Assembly: GCA_905216095.1 (NCBI GenBank)
Contig: CAJMSQ010000009.1
Location: forward strand, 1-64,000
Source of the DNA: an uncultured bacterium
GTDB taxonomy: Bacteria > Bacteroidota > Bacteroidia > Bacteroidales > Bacteroidaceae
DNA: 64,000 nucleotides
Reading direction: 5' to 3'
The notes under the pieces were generated by a model. That model was not told the origin of the DNA and ran no database searches. It saw only the letters and a list, made by a program, of their open reading frames with translations. The position numbers and the translations under genes are program-made. The stretch's first letter is position 1. Every line of letters begins with the position of its first letter. Of the stretch, positions 28,263 through 36,851 are shown one piece after another.

Positions 28263-29249
28263 ATGTCATCCTCAAAAAGTAAAGCCAATCTGCTGCCCGC
28301 CATCGGCATCATCACGTGCGTGGTCGTGCTGGTAGCCGTCGGCAGCCTGTTTGCATTCAGCAATGAAAGCGACACCATCCAGGGACAGGCCGACGTAAAC
28401 GAATATCGCGTGTCGAGCAAAGTTCCGGGACGCCTGCTTGAAGTCCGTGTCCGCGAAGGTGATTTCGTCAAGGCCGGCGATACGCTCGCCCTGCTCGAAG
28501 CCCCCGATGTCGAGGCCAAGCTCTCGCAGGCCCGGGCCGCCGAGGACGCCGCGGCAGCCCAAAGCCGCAAGGCCGAGAAAGGCGCACGCGCCGAACAAAT
28601 CACGGCGGCGTATGAAATGTGGCAGAAGGCCGAAGCGGCCGTCACGATAGCCCGGAAATCCTACACCCGTGTCAAGCGTCTTTTCGACGAAGGCGTGATG
28701 ACGGCACAGAAGCTTGACGAGGTCACAGCCCAGCGCGATGCCGCCGTGGCTACGGCCAAGGCCGCCAAGGCCCAGTATGACATGGCGCGCAACGGGGCCG
28801 AGCGCGAGGACAAGGAGGCCGCCGCCGCGATGGTCAGTCGTGCGCAGGGCGCGGTCAGCGAAGTGAATTCCTATGTCAGGGAAACCGTTCTCGTAGCCGC
28901 CCACGACGGCGAGGTGACCGACATCTTCCCGCAGATAGGCGAGCTGGTAGGAACGGGCGCGCCCATCATGAACATTGCCATGATGGACAAAATATGGGTG
29001 ACGTTCAATGTAAGGGAAGACCATCTGCCGCGTTTTTCGATGGGAAAGACGGTCAGGGCCACCGTTCCCGCACTTGCCGGCCGCGAGGTGGAACTCAAGG
29101 TCTACTACATGAAGGACCTCGGCACCTATGCCGCATGGCGGGCCACCAAGACGACGGGGCAGTTCGACATGAAGACCTTCGAGGTGAAAGCGGCCCCTTT
29201 GAAAAAAGTCGAAGGCCTGCGTCCCGGCATGTCGGTCATCATGGAATGA
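28263..29249 (+). CDS. HlyD family periplasmic adaptor protein
   Basis: Predicted 328-residue membrane-fusion protein that links the inner-membrane permeases to the TolC channel. One N-terminal membrane anchor (AIGIITCVVVLVAVGSLFAF, about residues 14-33) is followed by the lipoyl-like half-motif VSSKVPGRLLEVRVREGDFV with KAGDTLALLEAP, a long coiled-coil hairpin (about 80-195) and the second half-motif VLVAAHDGEVTDIFPQIGEL (about residues 211-230). The length and order fit the EmrA/YhiI-like type. It starts 55 bases after the TolC gene and is followed by two ABC-2 permeases. Confidence 0.9.
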   Translation: MSSSKSKANLLPAIGIITCVVVLVAVGSLFAFSNESDTIQGQADVNEYRVSSKVPGRLLEVRVREGDFVKAGDTLALLEAPDVEAKLSQARAAEDAAAAQSRKAEKGARAEQITAAYEMWQKAEAAVTIARKSYTRVKRLFDEGVMTAQKLDEVTAQRDAAVATAKAAKAQYDMARNGAEREDKEAAAAMVSRAQGAVSEVNSYVRETVLVAAHDGEVTDIFPQIGELVGTGAPIMNIAMMDKIWVTFNVREDHLPRFSMGKTVRATVPALAGREVELKVYYMKDLGTYAAWRATKTTGQFDMKTFEVKAAPLKKVEGLRPGMSVIME

Positions 29250-29292
29250 ACCGCTTCCCGGCTTTCGTCCCACAATATATATATAGGTATCA

Positions 29293-30453
29293 ATGTCTGT
29301 CCTGCTTGACATATCGCGCCGCGAACTTCTACGTCTGGCCAAGCAACCGATTTGCGTGTTTTGCATGGTCATAGCGCCGCTTTTCTGCTGTTTCTTCTTC
29401 ACCAGCCTCATGTCCGACGGACTTCCCACGAGTATGCCGCTGGGTTTGGTGGACAATGACGGCACTGCCATGACACGTAATCTGTCGCGGACGCTTGACG
29501 CTTTCCAGATGACCGCCATCACTCACCGCTATCCCTCGGTAAGCGACGCGCGGAAGGCGGTGCAGCGCGGCGACATCTATGGTTTCTACTACATTCCGGA
29601 GGGTACGACGCGCAAAGCCCTGCGGCAGGAAATCCCGACCGTATCTTTCTATACGAACAACTCCTATCTGGTGGCGGCCTCGCTGCTTTACCGCGACATG
29701 AGGACCGTTTCTGAGCTTGCTTCGGGGGCGGCCGGCCGCTCCGTGCTCTATGCCCGTGGCGCGACAGAGCGGCAGGCGATGGCTTTCCTGCAACCTGTGG
29801 TCATCGACACCCATGCCACGGGCAACCCGTGGCTCAATTACAACGTCTATCTGAGCAATACGCTTGTGCCGGGTCTGCTGATGCTTTTCATTTTCATGGT
29901 GACGGTCTTCGCCATCGGTACGGAAGTGAAGAGCGGCACGGTGCGCGAGTGGCTCGGTATGGCACACGGCTCGATGTGGAAGGCGCTGGCAGGTAAATTG
30001 CTGCCGCATACGGTCGTCTTCATGCTGGTCGGCGGTTTCATCATCTGGTATTTTTACGGTTACCTCCGTTTCCCGTGCCACGGCGGCATGGGACCGATGA
30101 TGTTTGTCATGGCCCTGGGCGTGCTGGCCGCGCAGGGCATGGGCGTTTTCATGTTCGCCATGCTGCCTACGCTGCGGCTCGGTCTGAGTTTCGCTTCGCT
30201 TTGGGGCGTTATCTCGTTCAGTATTTCGGGCATGTCCTATCCTGTGATGGCCATGCACCCCATGCTGCGCGGCCTGAGCCTGTTGTTTCCGTTGCGGCAT
30301 TACTTCCTGCTCTACGTGAACTCGGCCCTCGACGGCCTGCCCCTGCTCAACGCCTGGCCTTATGTGGTCGGCCTGTCGATTTTCGCCCTGCTGCCTGTGA
30401 TTGTGATGCGCCGGCTGCGAACTGTCTTACTCACCATACCTTATATGCCATGA
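29293..30453 (+). CDS. ABC-2 type permease, first of two
   Basis: Predicted 386-residue inner-membrane subunit of an ABC-2 exporter. There is one N-terminal helix (PICVFCMVIAPLFCCFFFTS, about residues 17-36), then a large extracytoplasmic domain with VDNDGTAMTRNLSRTLDAF, and five C-terminal membrane segments from about residue 185, the pattern of YhhJ-like permeases. The last four bases overlap the next permease gene (ATGA), so translation of the two is coupled and a heterodimer is likely. No ATPase gene is present in the operon. Confidence 0.88.
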   Translation: MSVLLDISRRELLRLAKQPICVFCMVIAPLFCCFFFTSLMSDGLPTSMPLGLVDNDGTAMTRNLSRTLDAFQMTAITHRYPSVSDARKAVQRGDIYGFYYIPEGTTRKALRQEIPTVSFYTNNSYLVAASLLYRDMRTVSELASGAAGRSVLYARGATERQAMAFLQPVVIDTHATGNPWLNYNVYLSNTLVPGLLMLFIFMVTVFAIGTEVKSGTVREWLGMAHGSMWKALAGKLLPHTVVFMLVGGFIIWYFYGYLRFPCHGGMGPMMFVMALGVLAAQGMGVFMFAMLPTLRLGLSFASLWGVISFSISGMSYPVMAMHPMLRGLSLLFPLRHYFLLYVNSALDGLPLLNAWPYVVGLSIFALLPVIVMRRLRTVLLTIPYMP

Positions 30454-31688
30454 GCCGGAAATTCAGAACCTACTGGAAACAGTCGCGGCGTGACTGGAAT
30501 TTCATCTTCCGCCATGAGTTGCGCAACATATTCAGGGACGAAGGCGTACTGGTCTTCTTCTTCCTTGTCCCTCTCGCCTATCCGCTGCTTTATGCCTTTA
30601 TCTATACGAATGAAGTGGTGCGGGAAGTTCCCGTTGTCGTCGTGGACGACTGCTCCACGCCGCAGAGCCGCGAGTACCTGCGCCACATCGACGCTACCGC
30701 CGACGTGGCCGTCGTGGCCCGGTGCCGTGACATGGAAAGCGCCCGCCGCGAGATTGCCGAGCGCAACGCATACGGCATCGTCTATGTGCCGCGCGATTTC
30801 AGCCGCAGGCTGGCCCGGGACGAGCAGACCGAGGTCAGCATTTTCATAGACATGAGCGGGATGCTCTACTACAAGGCCGTGCTGACGGCCAATACGAATG
30901 TGTCGCTCGCCATGAACGCCCGCATCAAGGTAAAAAGGGCCGGCAACACCACAGAAGCCCAGGACCGCGTCACGGAACACCCTATCGCATACGAGGAAAT
31001 AAGTCTGTATAACCCACAAAACGGTTTCGCCGCATTTCTTATCCCTGCCGTCCTCATACTCATCATCCAGCAGACGCTGCTCCTGGGAGTGGGCATATCG
31101 GCCGGCACGGCGCGCGAGCATAACCGCTTCCGCGAACTCCTGCCCGTCAATCGGCACTACACGGGCCTGTTGCGCATCGTGCTGGGCAAGTCGTGGGCCT
31201 ATCTGCTGATATACCTGCCGCTCTCGGTCTACGTGCTGGGCGTCGTTCCCCGCCTGTTCAGCCTCAATCAGATAGGCAATCCGTGGGATATGGCCCTCTT
31301 TGTCGTGCCCTACCTGCTGGCGTGCATTTTTTTCGCCATGACCGTTTCCGTGCTCGTGCGGCAACGCGAGACGTGCATCATGCTCATCGTCTTTTCGTCC
31401 GTCCCGCTGCTGTTCCTCAGCGGTGTGTCGTGGCCCGGCAGTGCCATCGCGCCGTTCTGGAAGGTGGTTTCGGGATTCTTCCCCTCGACTTTCGGCATCA
31501 ACGGCTATCTGAAGCTGGACTGCATGGGGGCTGAACCGGCCGCCGTGCGCAAGGAGTGGATTGCGCTGTGGGGACAGGCCGTCTTCTACTTCTTCACCAC
31601 CTGCCTGGTCTACCGCAACAACATCATAGCCTCGCGCCGCCGCTTCATTGCCCGCTACCGGAAGATGAAAGCCGGGCGGGAAGGCTGA
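30450..31688 (+). CDS. ABC-2 type permease, second of two
   Basis: Predicted 412-residue inner-membrane permease, paralogous to the previous one: N-terminal helix (VLVFFFLVPLAYPLLYAFIY, about residues 34-53), an extracytoplasmic domain starting VVVVDDCSTPQSREYLRHID, and about five C-terminal helices from AAFLIPAVLILIIQQTLLLG. The start at 30450 overlaps the stop of the first permease. Together with TolC and HlyD proteins it makes a complete envelope-spanning export path except for the nucleotide-binding subunit, which must be encoded elsewhere or not be needed. The cargo is unknown. Confidence 0.88.
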   Translation: MSRKFRTYWKQSRRDWNFIFRHELRNIFRDEGVLVFFFLVPLAYPLLYAFIYTNEVVREVPVVVVDDCSTPQSREYLRHIDATADVAVVARCRDMESARREIAERNAYGIVYVPRDFSRRLARDEQTEVSIFIDMSGMLYYKAVLTANTNVSLAMNARIKVKRAGNTTEAQDRVTEHPIAYEEISLYNPQNGFAAFLIPAVLILIIQQTLLLGVGISAGTAREHNRFRELLPVNRHYTGLLRIVLGKSWAYLLIYLPLSVYVLGVVPRLFSLNQIGNPWDMALFVVPYLLACIFFAMTVSVLVRQRETCIMLIVFSSVPLLFLSGVSWPGSAIAPFWKVVSGFFPSTFGINGYLKLDCMGAEPAAVRKEWIALWGQAVFYFFTTCLVYRNNIIASRRRFIARYRKMKAGREG

Positions 31689-31757
31689 CGGTGATGTGCG
31701 CCGGGCGTAAGGAATGTCCGTGTAAGCAAACGGAAATGTCGGGGTCGCCGCGATTCC

Positions 31758-32013
31758 GACATTAACATTTTTAACTTTTCTGCACTTTTGGCGCGGCGTA
31801 CATGGCTTGTAGTTTTTCCTACATGCAGAGGTAAAAATCCCTACATGGCTTGTAGGAAAAACTACATGGCACATAGAAAATCCTTTTTCGCGGGAAAAAA
31901 CGGCGCGAAACGGGTCTCCGGGCACGAAAAAAGGCGGTCCGAAACCGCCTCTCCCTTTATCGCTGATGCAAAGATACAACATTTTCCGGCGAAAAGCAAA
32001 TTGTGTTAAAATC
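31758..32013 (-). repeat. Dispersed intergenic repeat, copy C (inverted)
   Basis: Same unit in reverse orientation: it starts at 32013 (GATTTTAACAC on the minus strand) and ends at 31758 (GTTAAAAATGTTAATGTC). Promoter on the minus strand TTTG 32000-31997, 20-base gap, TATCTTTG 31976-31969; terminator GAGGCGGT/ACCGCC with TTTTTTCG near 31950-31925. The inner part has CTACATGGCTTGTAG-type palindromes, as in copy D. Confidence 0.75.
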
Positions 32014-32151
32014 TCCGGCGGCGGAAAAAATTCGGCTGTCCGTCCGGCTGCCCGCGATGCGGTCCAGCCGTGGAATACCCGTTTGGGCGTATCGCTTCCG
32101 TCTCGTGTGCAAAAACTTTCCACCGATTTACGCGCTTGTAAAATAATTTAG

Positions 32152-32159
32152 TACTTTTG
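32152..32159 (+). promoter_or_regulatory. -7 box of the glsA-glsB operon
   Basis: TACTTTTG followed by CACC, 25 bases before the ATG at 32184. No clear TTTG at the usual distance. Confidence 0.55.
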
Positions 32160-32183
32160 CACCATTATTTACGAAAGGACTGC

Positions 32184-33011
32184 ATGGACGACAGCAAAAT
32201 CTTCAGGATAGACATTGACAAGGTGCTGCACGACAAGGCCGGCGACAAGGCCGGGCGTGTGCCCCGGTTCGTCGTCTCGTGGCTCAAACGTATCGTCCAT
32301 CAGGACGAAATCAACGCTTTCCTTGAAAAAGAAGGCGACAAGCAGGGCGTACCTTGGCTGGAGGACTGCGTGAAATTCCTGGACATGACGCTGGATGTGC
32401 AGGGCGCGGAAAATCTGCCCCTGCCCGACGACGGCCGCCGCTACACGTTCGTCAGCAACCACCCGCTCGGCGGGCAGGACGGCGTGGCGCTGGGCGCGTT
32501 GCTGGGACGGCGTTACGACGGACGGGTGAAATATTTGGTCAATGACCTGCTCATGAACCTGCATGGCCTTGCCCCGCTGTGCATCCCCATCAACAAGACG
32601 GGCGCACAAAGCCGCCGCTTCCCCGCCATGGTAGAGGCGGGATTTGCCGGGCCGGAGCATATCATCATGTTCCCCGCAGGCCTGTGTTCGCGGCGCAAGG
32701 GCGGCATCGTCCGCGACCTGCCCTGGAACAAGACTTTCATCACCAAAAGCGTCGCGACGCAGCGTGACGTCGTGCCTATCCACTTCGGCGGCTGCAATTC
32801 CGGCTTCTTCTACCGCCTGGCCGCCGTCAGCAAGATGCTGGGCATCAGGTTCAACATCGCCATGCTCTATCTGGCCGACGAAATGTTCAAGAACCGGCAC
32901 AAGACCTTTACCGTGAAAATAGGCAAGCCCATACCCTGGCAGACTTTCGACAAGTCGCGCACGCCGGCGCAGTGGGCCGCTTACGTGCAAGACCTCGTCT
33001 ACGAATTGTGA
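32184..33011 (+). CDS. glsA: PlsC-type O-acyltransferase of glycine-lipid synthesis (GlsA-like)
   Basis: Predicted 275-residue membrane-associated acyltransferase. The PlsC motifs are in the form found in hemolysin-like acyltransferases: VSNHPLGGQDGVALGALLG (about residues 89-107, the H-x4-D catalytic motif) and MFPAGLCSRRKGG (about 162-174). Its partner gene 46 bases downstream is a GNAT-type N-acyltransferase. In Bacteroides the pair GlsB/GlsA makes N-acyl-3-acyloxy-acyl glycine lipids, GlsA adding the second acyl chain; the assignment here rests on this pairing. The start at 32184 (MDDSKIFRIDIDKV) is preferred over an in-frame ATG at 32157 that overlaps the -7 box. Confidence 0.82.
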   Translation: MDDSKIFRIDIDKVLHDKAGDKAGRVPRFVVSWLKRIVHQDEINAFLEKEGDKQGVPWLEDCVKFLDMTLDVQGAENLPLPDDGRRYTFVSNHPLGGQDGVALGALLGRRYDGRVKYLVNDLLMNLHGLAPLCIPINKTGAQSRRFPAMVEAGFAGPEHIIMFPAGLCSRRKGGIVRDLPWNKTFITKSVATQRDVVPIHFGGCNSGFFYRLAAVSKMLGIRFNIAMLYLADEMFKNRHKTFTVKIGKPIPWQTFDKSRTPAQWAAYVQDLVYEL

Positions 33012-33057
33012 AAGGCGGTTGCGCCCGCAGAGGTGCCGGCCGCTTATGCTCTATTAT

Positions 33058-34038
33058 ATGGAAAAAATCATAGAACCCGTCAGCCGCGAACTTTTGAAGG
33101 CGGAACTGACGCCCGAACGTCGCCTGCGCTCGACCAACAGGAGTGACAACGAGATTTATATCGTGACCTACCAGCAGGCACCCAACGTCCTGCGCGAGAT
33201 AGGCCGCTTGCGCGAAATCGCATTCCGCGCGGCAGGCGGAGGTACAGGCAAGAAAATCGACCTGGACGAGTTCGATACGTGCGCGCATCCCTATTACCAG
33301 CTCATCGTATGGTGTCCCGATGTCGAGGAGATACTGGGCGGCTACCGCTTCCTGCCCGGCTCGGAGATAGAATTCGACGCCTCGGGCAATCCGCGCCTGG
33401 CCACGGGACACATGTTCCGCTTTTCCGACAAATTCAAACAGGACTACCTGCGCGATACCGTGGAACTCGGCCGCTCGTTTGTGACCTTGGAATACCAGAG
33501 CACGCGCGAAACGCGCAAAAGCCTCTTTGCGCTCGACAATCTGTGGGACGGACTCGGCGCGCTGACCGTGCTGATTCCCGGTCTGAAGTACTTCTTCGGA
33601 AAAATGACCATGTATCCGTCGTTCAACCGGCAGGCACGCGACATGATTCTCTATTTCCTGAAAAAGCACTTCGGAGATACGGAACACTTGGTCTATCCCG
33701 AGGAACCCATCCTGCCGGATACCGACGAGGAGGTCCTGCGCCGCCTGTTCTGCGAGAGCACTTTCCGCGACGACTACCGCATACTCAACACCGAAGTGCG
33801 CAAGCTGGGCTACAACATCCCGCCGCTGGTCAATGCCTACATGGGCCTGAGTCCCACGATGCGCGTCTTCGGTACGGCTGTCAATCATGAATTCGGCGAA
33901 GTCGAGGAGACCGGCATCCTTATCGCGGTAGATGAGATTCTGGAAGAGAAGCGTATGCGCCACATAGATACTTTTGTCGAGGAGCATCCCGAGAGCGCCA
34001 GTCTCTTTTCCGACTTGTTCACGGAGCGGCAAGGCTGA
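33058..34038 (+). CDS. glsB: GNAT/hemolysin-type N-acyltransferase of glycine-lipid synthesis (GlsB-like)
   Basis: Predicted 326-residue cytoplasmic acyltransferase that would transfer a 3-hydroxyacyl chain to the amino group of glycine. Family blocks: VLREIGRLREIAFRAAGGGT (about residues 45-64), YYQLIVWCPDVEEILGGYRF, TGHMFRFSDKF and VELGRSFVTLEYQ, the OlsB-like core. The start at 33058 (MEKIIEPVSRELLKAEL) fits my memory of Bacteroides GlsB; a start at 33046 is also possible. Glycine lipids matter for stress tolerance and host signalling in Bacteroides (known for that genus, inferred here). A strong terminator closes the operon. Confidence 0.83.
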   Translation: MEKIIEPVSRELLKAELTPERRLRSTNRSDNEIYIVTYQQAPNVLREIGRLREIAFRAAGGGTGKKIDLDEFDTCAHPYYQLIVWCPDVEEILGGYRFLPGSEIEFDASGNPRLATGHMFRFSDKFKQDYLRDTVELGRSFVTLEYQSTRETRKSLFALDNLWDGLGALTVLIPGLKYFFGKMTMYPSFNRQARDMILYFLKKHFGDTEHLVYPEEPILPDTDEEVLRRLFCESTFRDDYRILNTEVRKLGYNIPPLVNAYMGLSPTMRVFGTAVNHEFGEVEETGILIAVDEILEEKRMRHIDTFVEEHPESASLFSDLFTERQG

Positions 34039-34055
34039 TGCCGCCGCCCGGATGC

Positions 34056-34108
34056 AGACATCGGGAGCACGCTCCGTGCAGGGCGTGCTCCCGATGTCTT
34101 TTCTTTTG
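34056..34108 (+). terminator. Intrinsic terminator of glsA-glsB
   Basis: A perfect 17-base stem (34056-34072 with 34083-34099, arm AGACATCGGGAGCACGC) followed by TTTTCTTTT. Confidence 0.88.
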
Positions 34109-34116
34109 GAAAATTA

Positions 34117-34146
34117 CGCCCCGTCCCCGCGCGCCGGGACGGGGCG
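34117..34146 (-). terminator. Intrinsic terminator of the rubredoxin gene
   Basis: CGCCCCGTCCC and its inverted partner GGGACGGGGCG pair across a short GC loop; on the minus strand the sequence TAATTTTCC follows. Confidence 0.7.
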
Positions 34147-34164
34147 GAGTGCTCCGGGACGGTA

Positions 34165-34329
34165 TTATTCCGTCACTTCCTCGAACATGTCTTTTCCAAC
34201 ACCGCATATCGGGCATACCCAGTCGTCGGGAATGTCTTCGAATGCCGTACCCGGCGCGATGCCGCTCTCGGGGTCGCCTGTTTCAGGGTCGTAAGTCCAG
34301 TTGCATACCGTGCAATAATACTTTTTCAT
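34165..34329 (-). CDS. Rubredoxin
   Basis: Predicted 54-residue iron protein, too short for most ORF calls. Both iron-binding knuckles are present: [12 protein letters not shown] (Cys6, Cys9) and [13 protein letters not shown] (Cys39, Cys42), with the conserved [20 protein letters not shown] between them. It carries single electrons in the cytoplasm and in anaerobes supplies reductases that detoxify oxygen species. Superoxide dismutase is encoded directly upstream on the same strand, 107 bases away, so an oxidative-stress role is likely. The start methionine at 34329 begins MKKYYC, standard for the family. Confidence 0.95.
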   Translation of the reverse strand: MKKYYCTVCNWTYDPETGDPESGIAPGTAFEDIPDDWVCPICGVGKDMFEEVTE

Positions 34330-34436
34330 GATGCTCTTGTTTTTTGTGTGTTGTGAATGTGCTCGGCCGCAGATAGCCGCCTCGCGTTGGTATAAGTCTC
34401 TTGTTTTTGTCTGTCAGGCCGTCCGGCGTGCGCAGG

Positions 34437-35036
34437 TCAGATGTAGACGTTGCAGGTCGTGCCGTGCATTCTCCTTTCCACCCTGATCCAGTCGATGAGG
34501 TCCCATACGGCGCTGACGAAGTCGGCACGCCGGTTGCGGTAATCTATGTAGTAGGCATGTTCCCAAACGTCGATGGTGAGCAGTGGCATGAGTCCGTGTG
34601 TGAGCGGGTTGCCGGCATTCTGTTCGGCCACGATGGAAAGTTTCCCTTGCTTGTCGGTGACGAGCCACGCCCATCCTGCTCCGAACAGGCCGATGGCGGC
34701 TGCCGAGAATTTTTCCTTGAACTCTTCGACCGACCCGAAGCTTTCGGTCAGTCTTTCGGCCATCTCCTCGCTCATGGCCGTGGCGGCAGGAGTGAGCGAG
34801 TTGAAGAAAAACGTGTGGTTCCATACTTGTGCGGCGTTGTTGAATATGGCTCCTGACGCGTTGCGCACTATCTCCTCGAGCGGCATCTCCTCATAGTCGG
34901 TCCCGACTATCAGCCTGTTGAGGTTGTCTACGTAGGTTTGCAGATGCTTCCCGTAGTGAAAAGCTACTGTCTCGGCACTCATGCGCGGTTCGAGGGCATT
35001 CAGTGCATAGGGTAGGGCGGGCATTAAATGTTTCAT
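34437..35036 (-). CDS. sodB: Superoxide dismutase, Fe/Mn type
   Basis: Predicted 199-residue cytoplasmic enzyme that converts superoxide to oxygen and hydrogen peroxide. Metal ligands are His27 (in FHYGKH), His74 (in VWNHTFFF), Asp156 and His160 (in IDVWEHAYY). GLFGAGWAWLV is the usual family block. The C-terminus (NVYI) is normal. It has a very good promoter of its own and is followed by rubredoxin. Iron or cambialistic metal use is typical for Bacteroides enzymes but not decided by sequence here. Confidence 0.96.
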   Translation of the reverse strand: MKHLMPALPYALNALEPRMSAETVAFHYGKHLQTYVDNLNRLIVGTDYEEMPLEEIVRNASGAIFNNAAQVWNHTFFFNSLTPAATAMSEEMAERLTESFGSVEEFKEKFSAAAIGLFGAGWAWLVTDKQGKLSIVAEQNAGNPLTHGLMPLLTIDVWEHAYYIDYRNRRADFVSAVWDLIDWIRVERRMHGTTCNVYI

Positions 35037-35074
35037 GACGCTTTGTTTTTAGAGGTTGTGCATGTGTCACGCTT

Positions 35075-35107
35075 CAAATGTACGCAACTTCGTGCTGACC
35101 CGCCAAA
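35075..35107 (-). promoter_or_regulatory. Promoter of sodB
   Basis: On the minus strand TTTG (35107-35104), 21 bases, then TACATTTG (35082-35075), about 38 bases before the ATG. The rest of the 327-base spacer up to 35363 shows only the nitroreductase promoter. Confidence 0.75.
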
Positions 35108-35314
35108 CAATCGGCCGGAAAAACGGCCTGCTTTTCCTTGGTTTTATCATTAAATAATACTCCTTTATAGCTGTTGGGGAAAAATGCCAACTCAGTACAT
35201 CAAAAAAGCCTTCCGGAGATGTGGAAAAGCCTTTTGCGCGTCGCGGGGCGGTTTCTCCGCTTTCCTGTCCCTATTCCGCTGTCCGCCGGGTGCGTCCGTT
35301 TGCCGCAAAATTCG

Positions 35315-35322
35315 TATTTTTG
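35315..35322 (+). promoter_or_regulatory. -7 box of the nitroreductase gene
   Basis: TATTTTTG followed by CGG, 41 bases before the ATG at 35364. No TTTG at the proper distance. Confidence 0.45.
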
Positions 35323-35363
35323 CGGAACGCAATGCAGATGTACCATCCGAAAAGACTGTTCTT

Positions 35364-35894
35364 ATGGAAAAAAACGAAACGATAGAAATGATGAAGGCGC
35401 GCCGCAGCGTGCGTAAGTTCAAGTCCGACCCCGTTCCCCGCGAGCTGATAGACCGTATCATTGAGGCCGGAACGTTTGCCGCGTCGGGCCACGACCGCCA
35501 GCCCTGGGCCATCATCGCCGTGACCGACAAGGAAGTGCGCGACCGCCTGTCCGAGGTGAACGCGACCTTCTTCGACATGCCCGTGAAAGACCCTTTCTAC
35601 GGTGCACCCGCCATCATCGTCGTGCTGTGCAAGACCTTCACGCCCACATACGTCTACGACGGTTCGCTGGCCATAGGCAACATGATGCTGGCCGCCCGTT
35701 CGCTCGGGCTGTCCTCGTGCTGGATTCACCGGGCCAAGCAGGTGTTCGCGCTGCCCGAGTGGCAGGAATGGCTCAAGAGCATCGGCGTGGAAGGCGAATA
35801 CGAGGGAATAGGACACATCGCCCTGGGATACAGCGACGGCCCCGAGCCCGAGGCGCGTCCCCGCAAGGCCGGACGTGTGTTCTACGTGGAATGA
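35364..35894 (+). CDS. Nitroreductase family protein
   Basis: Predicted 176-residue FMN-dependent oxidoreductase of the nitroreductase fold. Typical: MMKARRSVRKFKSDPVPREL (about residues 9-28), GTFAASGHDRQPWAIIAVTD (about 36-55, FMN contacts) and SLAIGNMMLAARSLGLSSCW (about 99-118). The C-terminus GHIALGYSDGPEPEARPRKAG is the usual end. The start at 35364 is set by the conserved N-terminus; a longer open frame to the left is composed of GC-rich promoter sequence. It is followed 56 bases later by a tyrosine phosphatase gene. The natural substrate is unknown. Confidence 0.92.
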   Translation: MEKNETIEMMKARRSVRKFKSDPVPRELIDRIIEAGTFAASGHDRQPWAIIAVTDKEVRDRLSEVNATFFDMPVKDPFYGAPAIIVVLCKTFTPTYVYDGSLAIGNMMLAARSLGLSSCWIHRAKQVFALPEWQEWLKSIGVEGEYEGIGHIALGYSDGPEPEARPRKAGRVFYVE

Positions 35895-35950
35895 CCCGCA
35901 CATTATATATATAGGAGCGCGCGACAGCCATCCGGTAAAAACAATAAGAA

Positions 35951-36412
35951 ATGAAACGCATACTCTTTATCTGTCTCGGCAATATATGCCGCTCTGTGGC
36001 GGCCGAGGAAGTGTTCCGCGTGAAAGCGGCTGCGGCCGGTCGCGCGGCGGACTACGAACTGGATTCGGCAGGCCTCATAGACTATCACGAGGGTGAGCTG
36101 GCCGATGAACGTATGCGCCGCCATGCCGCCCGTCGCGGCTATCTACTGACGCATAGGTCGCGCCCCGTGAAGGACGAGGACTTCGACCGTTTCGACCTCA
36201 TCGTGGCCATGGACGACGACAACGTGCGCCGCCTCGCGCGGCTGGCGGGCAAGACGGAGCGACATGCCCGCATCGTGCGCATGACCGACTACCTGCAACG
36301 TCTTGAGGCCGGCTTCGTGCCCGATCCCTACTATGGCGGGGCGCAGGACTTCGAGCATGTGCTCGACTTGCTCGAGGATGCCGCCGACGGACTGCTGGAC
36401 CGGACGCGCTGA
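35951..36412 (+). CDS. Low-molecular-weight protein tyrosine phosphatase
   Basis: Predicted 153-residue cytoplasmic phosphatase. The P-loop is at the N-terminus: ICLGNICRSVAAE, catalytic Cys8 and Arg14 in C-x5-R. The general acid Asp is in VPDPYYGG (about residues 122-129), as in all members. Length is normal. In Bacteroidota such enzymes often act on capsule tyrosine kinases, but no such kinase is near. The leader has a TATATATATAGG stretch. The stop is followed by repeat copy D. Confidence 0.94.
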   Translation: MKRILFICLGNICRSVAAEEVFRVKAAAAGRAADYELDSAGLIDYHEGELADERMRRHAARRGYLLTHRSRPVKDEDFDRFDLIVAMDDDNVRRLARLAGKTERHARIVRMTDYLQRLEAGFVPDPYYGGAQDFEHVLDLLEDAADGLLDRTR

Positions 36413-36421
36413 TGCGCCCGC

Positions 36422-36676
36422 GATTTTAACACTTCTTGCTTTTGGGCAAAAAATATATTATCTTTGCAGTGCGAAAGTGCAGGGACGGCCTCAGACCGTC
36501 CCTTTTTCGTGCCCGTAGGCCCGTTTCAGGGCAAAACTGTCCCTATGACGGTCTTTCGTAAGTGCCTTGTAGTTTTTTCTACATGGCATGTAGGAAATTT
36601 TACCTCTGCATGTAGGAAAAACTACAAGCCATGTACGCCGCGCCAAAAGTGCAGAAAAGTTAAAAATGTTAATGTC
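36422..36676 (+). repeat. Dispersed intergenic repeat, copy D
   Basis: GATTTTAACACTTCTTGCTT at the left end and GTTAAAAATGTTAATGTC at the right. Promoter CTTG 36435-36438, 20-base gap, TATCTTTG 36459-36466; terminator GGGACGG 36482-36488 with CCGTCCC 36496-36502 then TTTTT. Inner part with CTACATGGCATGTAG palindromes like copy C. Its terminator arms are changed on both sides compared with copies A-C. Confidence 0.75.
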
Positions 36677-36796
36677 GGATGGCGCCGGAAGCCGCTTTTG
36701 CGGCCGTTTCCGGCCGCAGCGGGACAGTGAATGTCCGCCGGTCTGTTCTTTGTTACGAAAAAGTGTCTGCGGAGCGTCCGTTTCATTATAATTTAT

Positions 36797-36804
36797 TACT
36801 TTTG
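36797..36804 (+). promoter_or_regulatory. -7 box of the NahK-like kinase gene
   Basis: TACTTTTG in an AT-rich stretch, about 47 bases before the ATG at 36852. The -33 box is not obvious. Confidence 0.55.
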
Positions 36805-36851
36805 TAACGTAGATAAAAATATTTACTATTCATTAAAACCTCAATAATACT

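Noticed and set aside
26738..28645. 635-codon minus-strand frame over the tolC and hlyD genes
   Set aside because: Spans two real genes and their spacer, has no motif, and is a GC-rich antisense shadow.
30441..32123. 560-codon minus-strand frame over the second permease and repeat copy C
   Set aside because: The same kind of antisense shadow; it also runs through an intergenic repeat with promoter and terminator.
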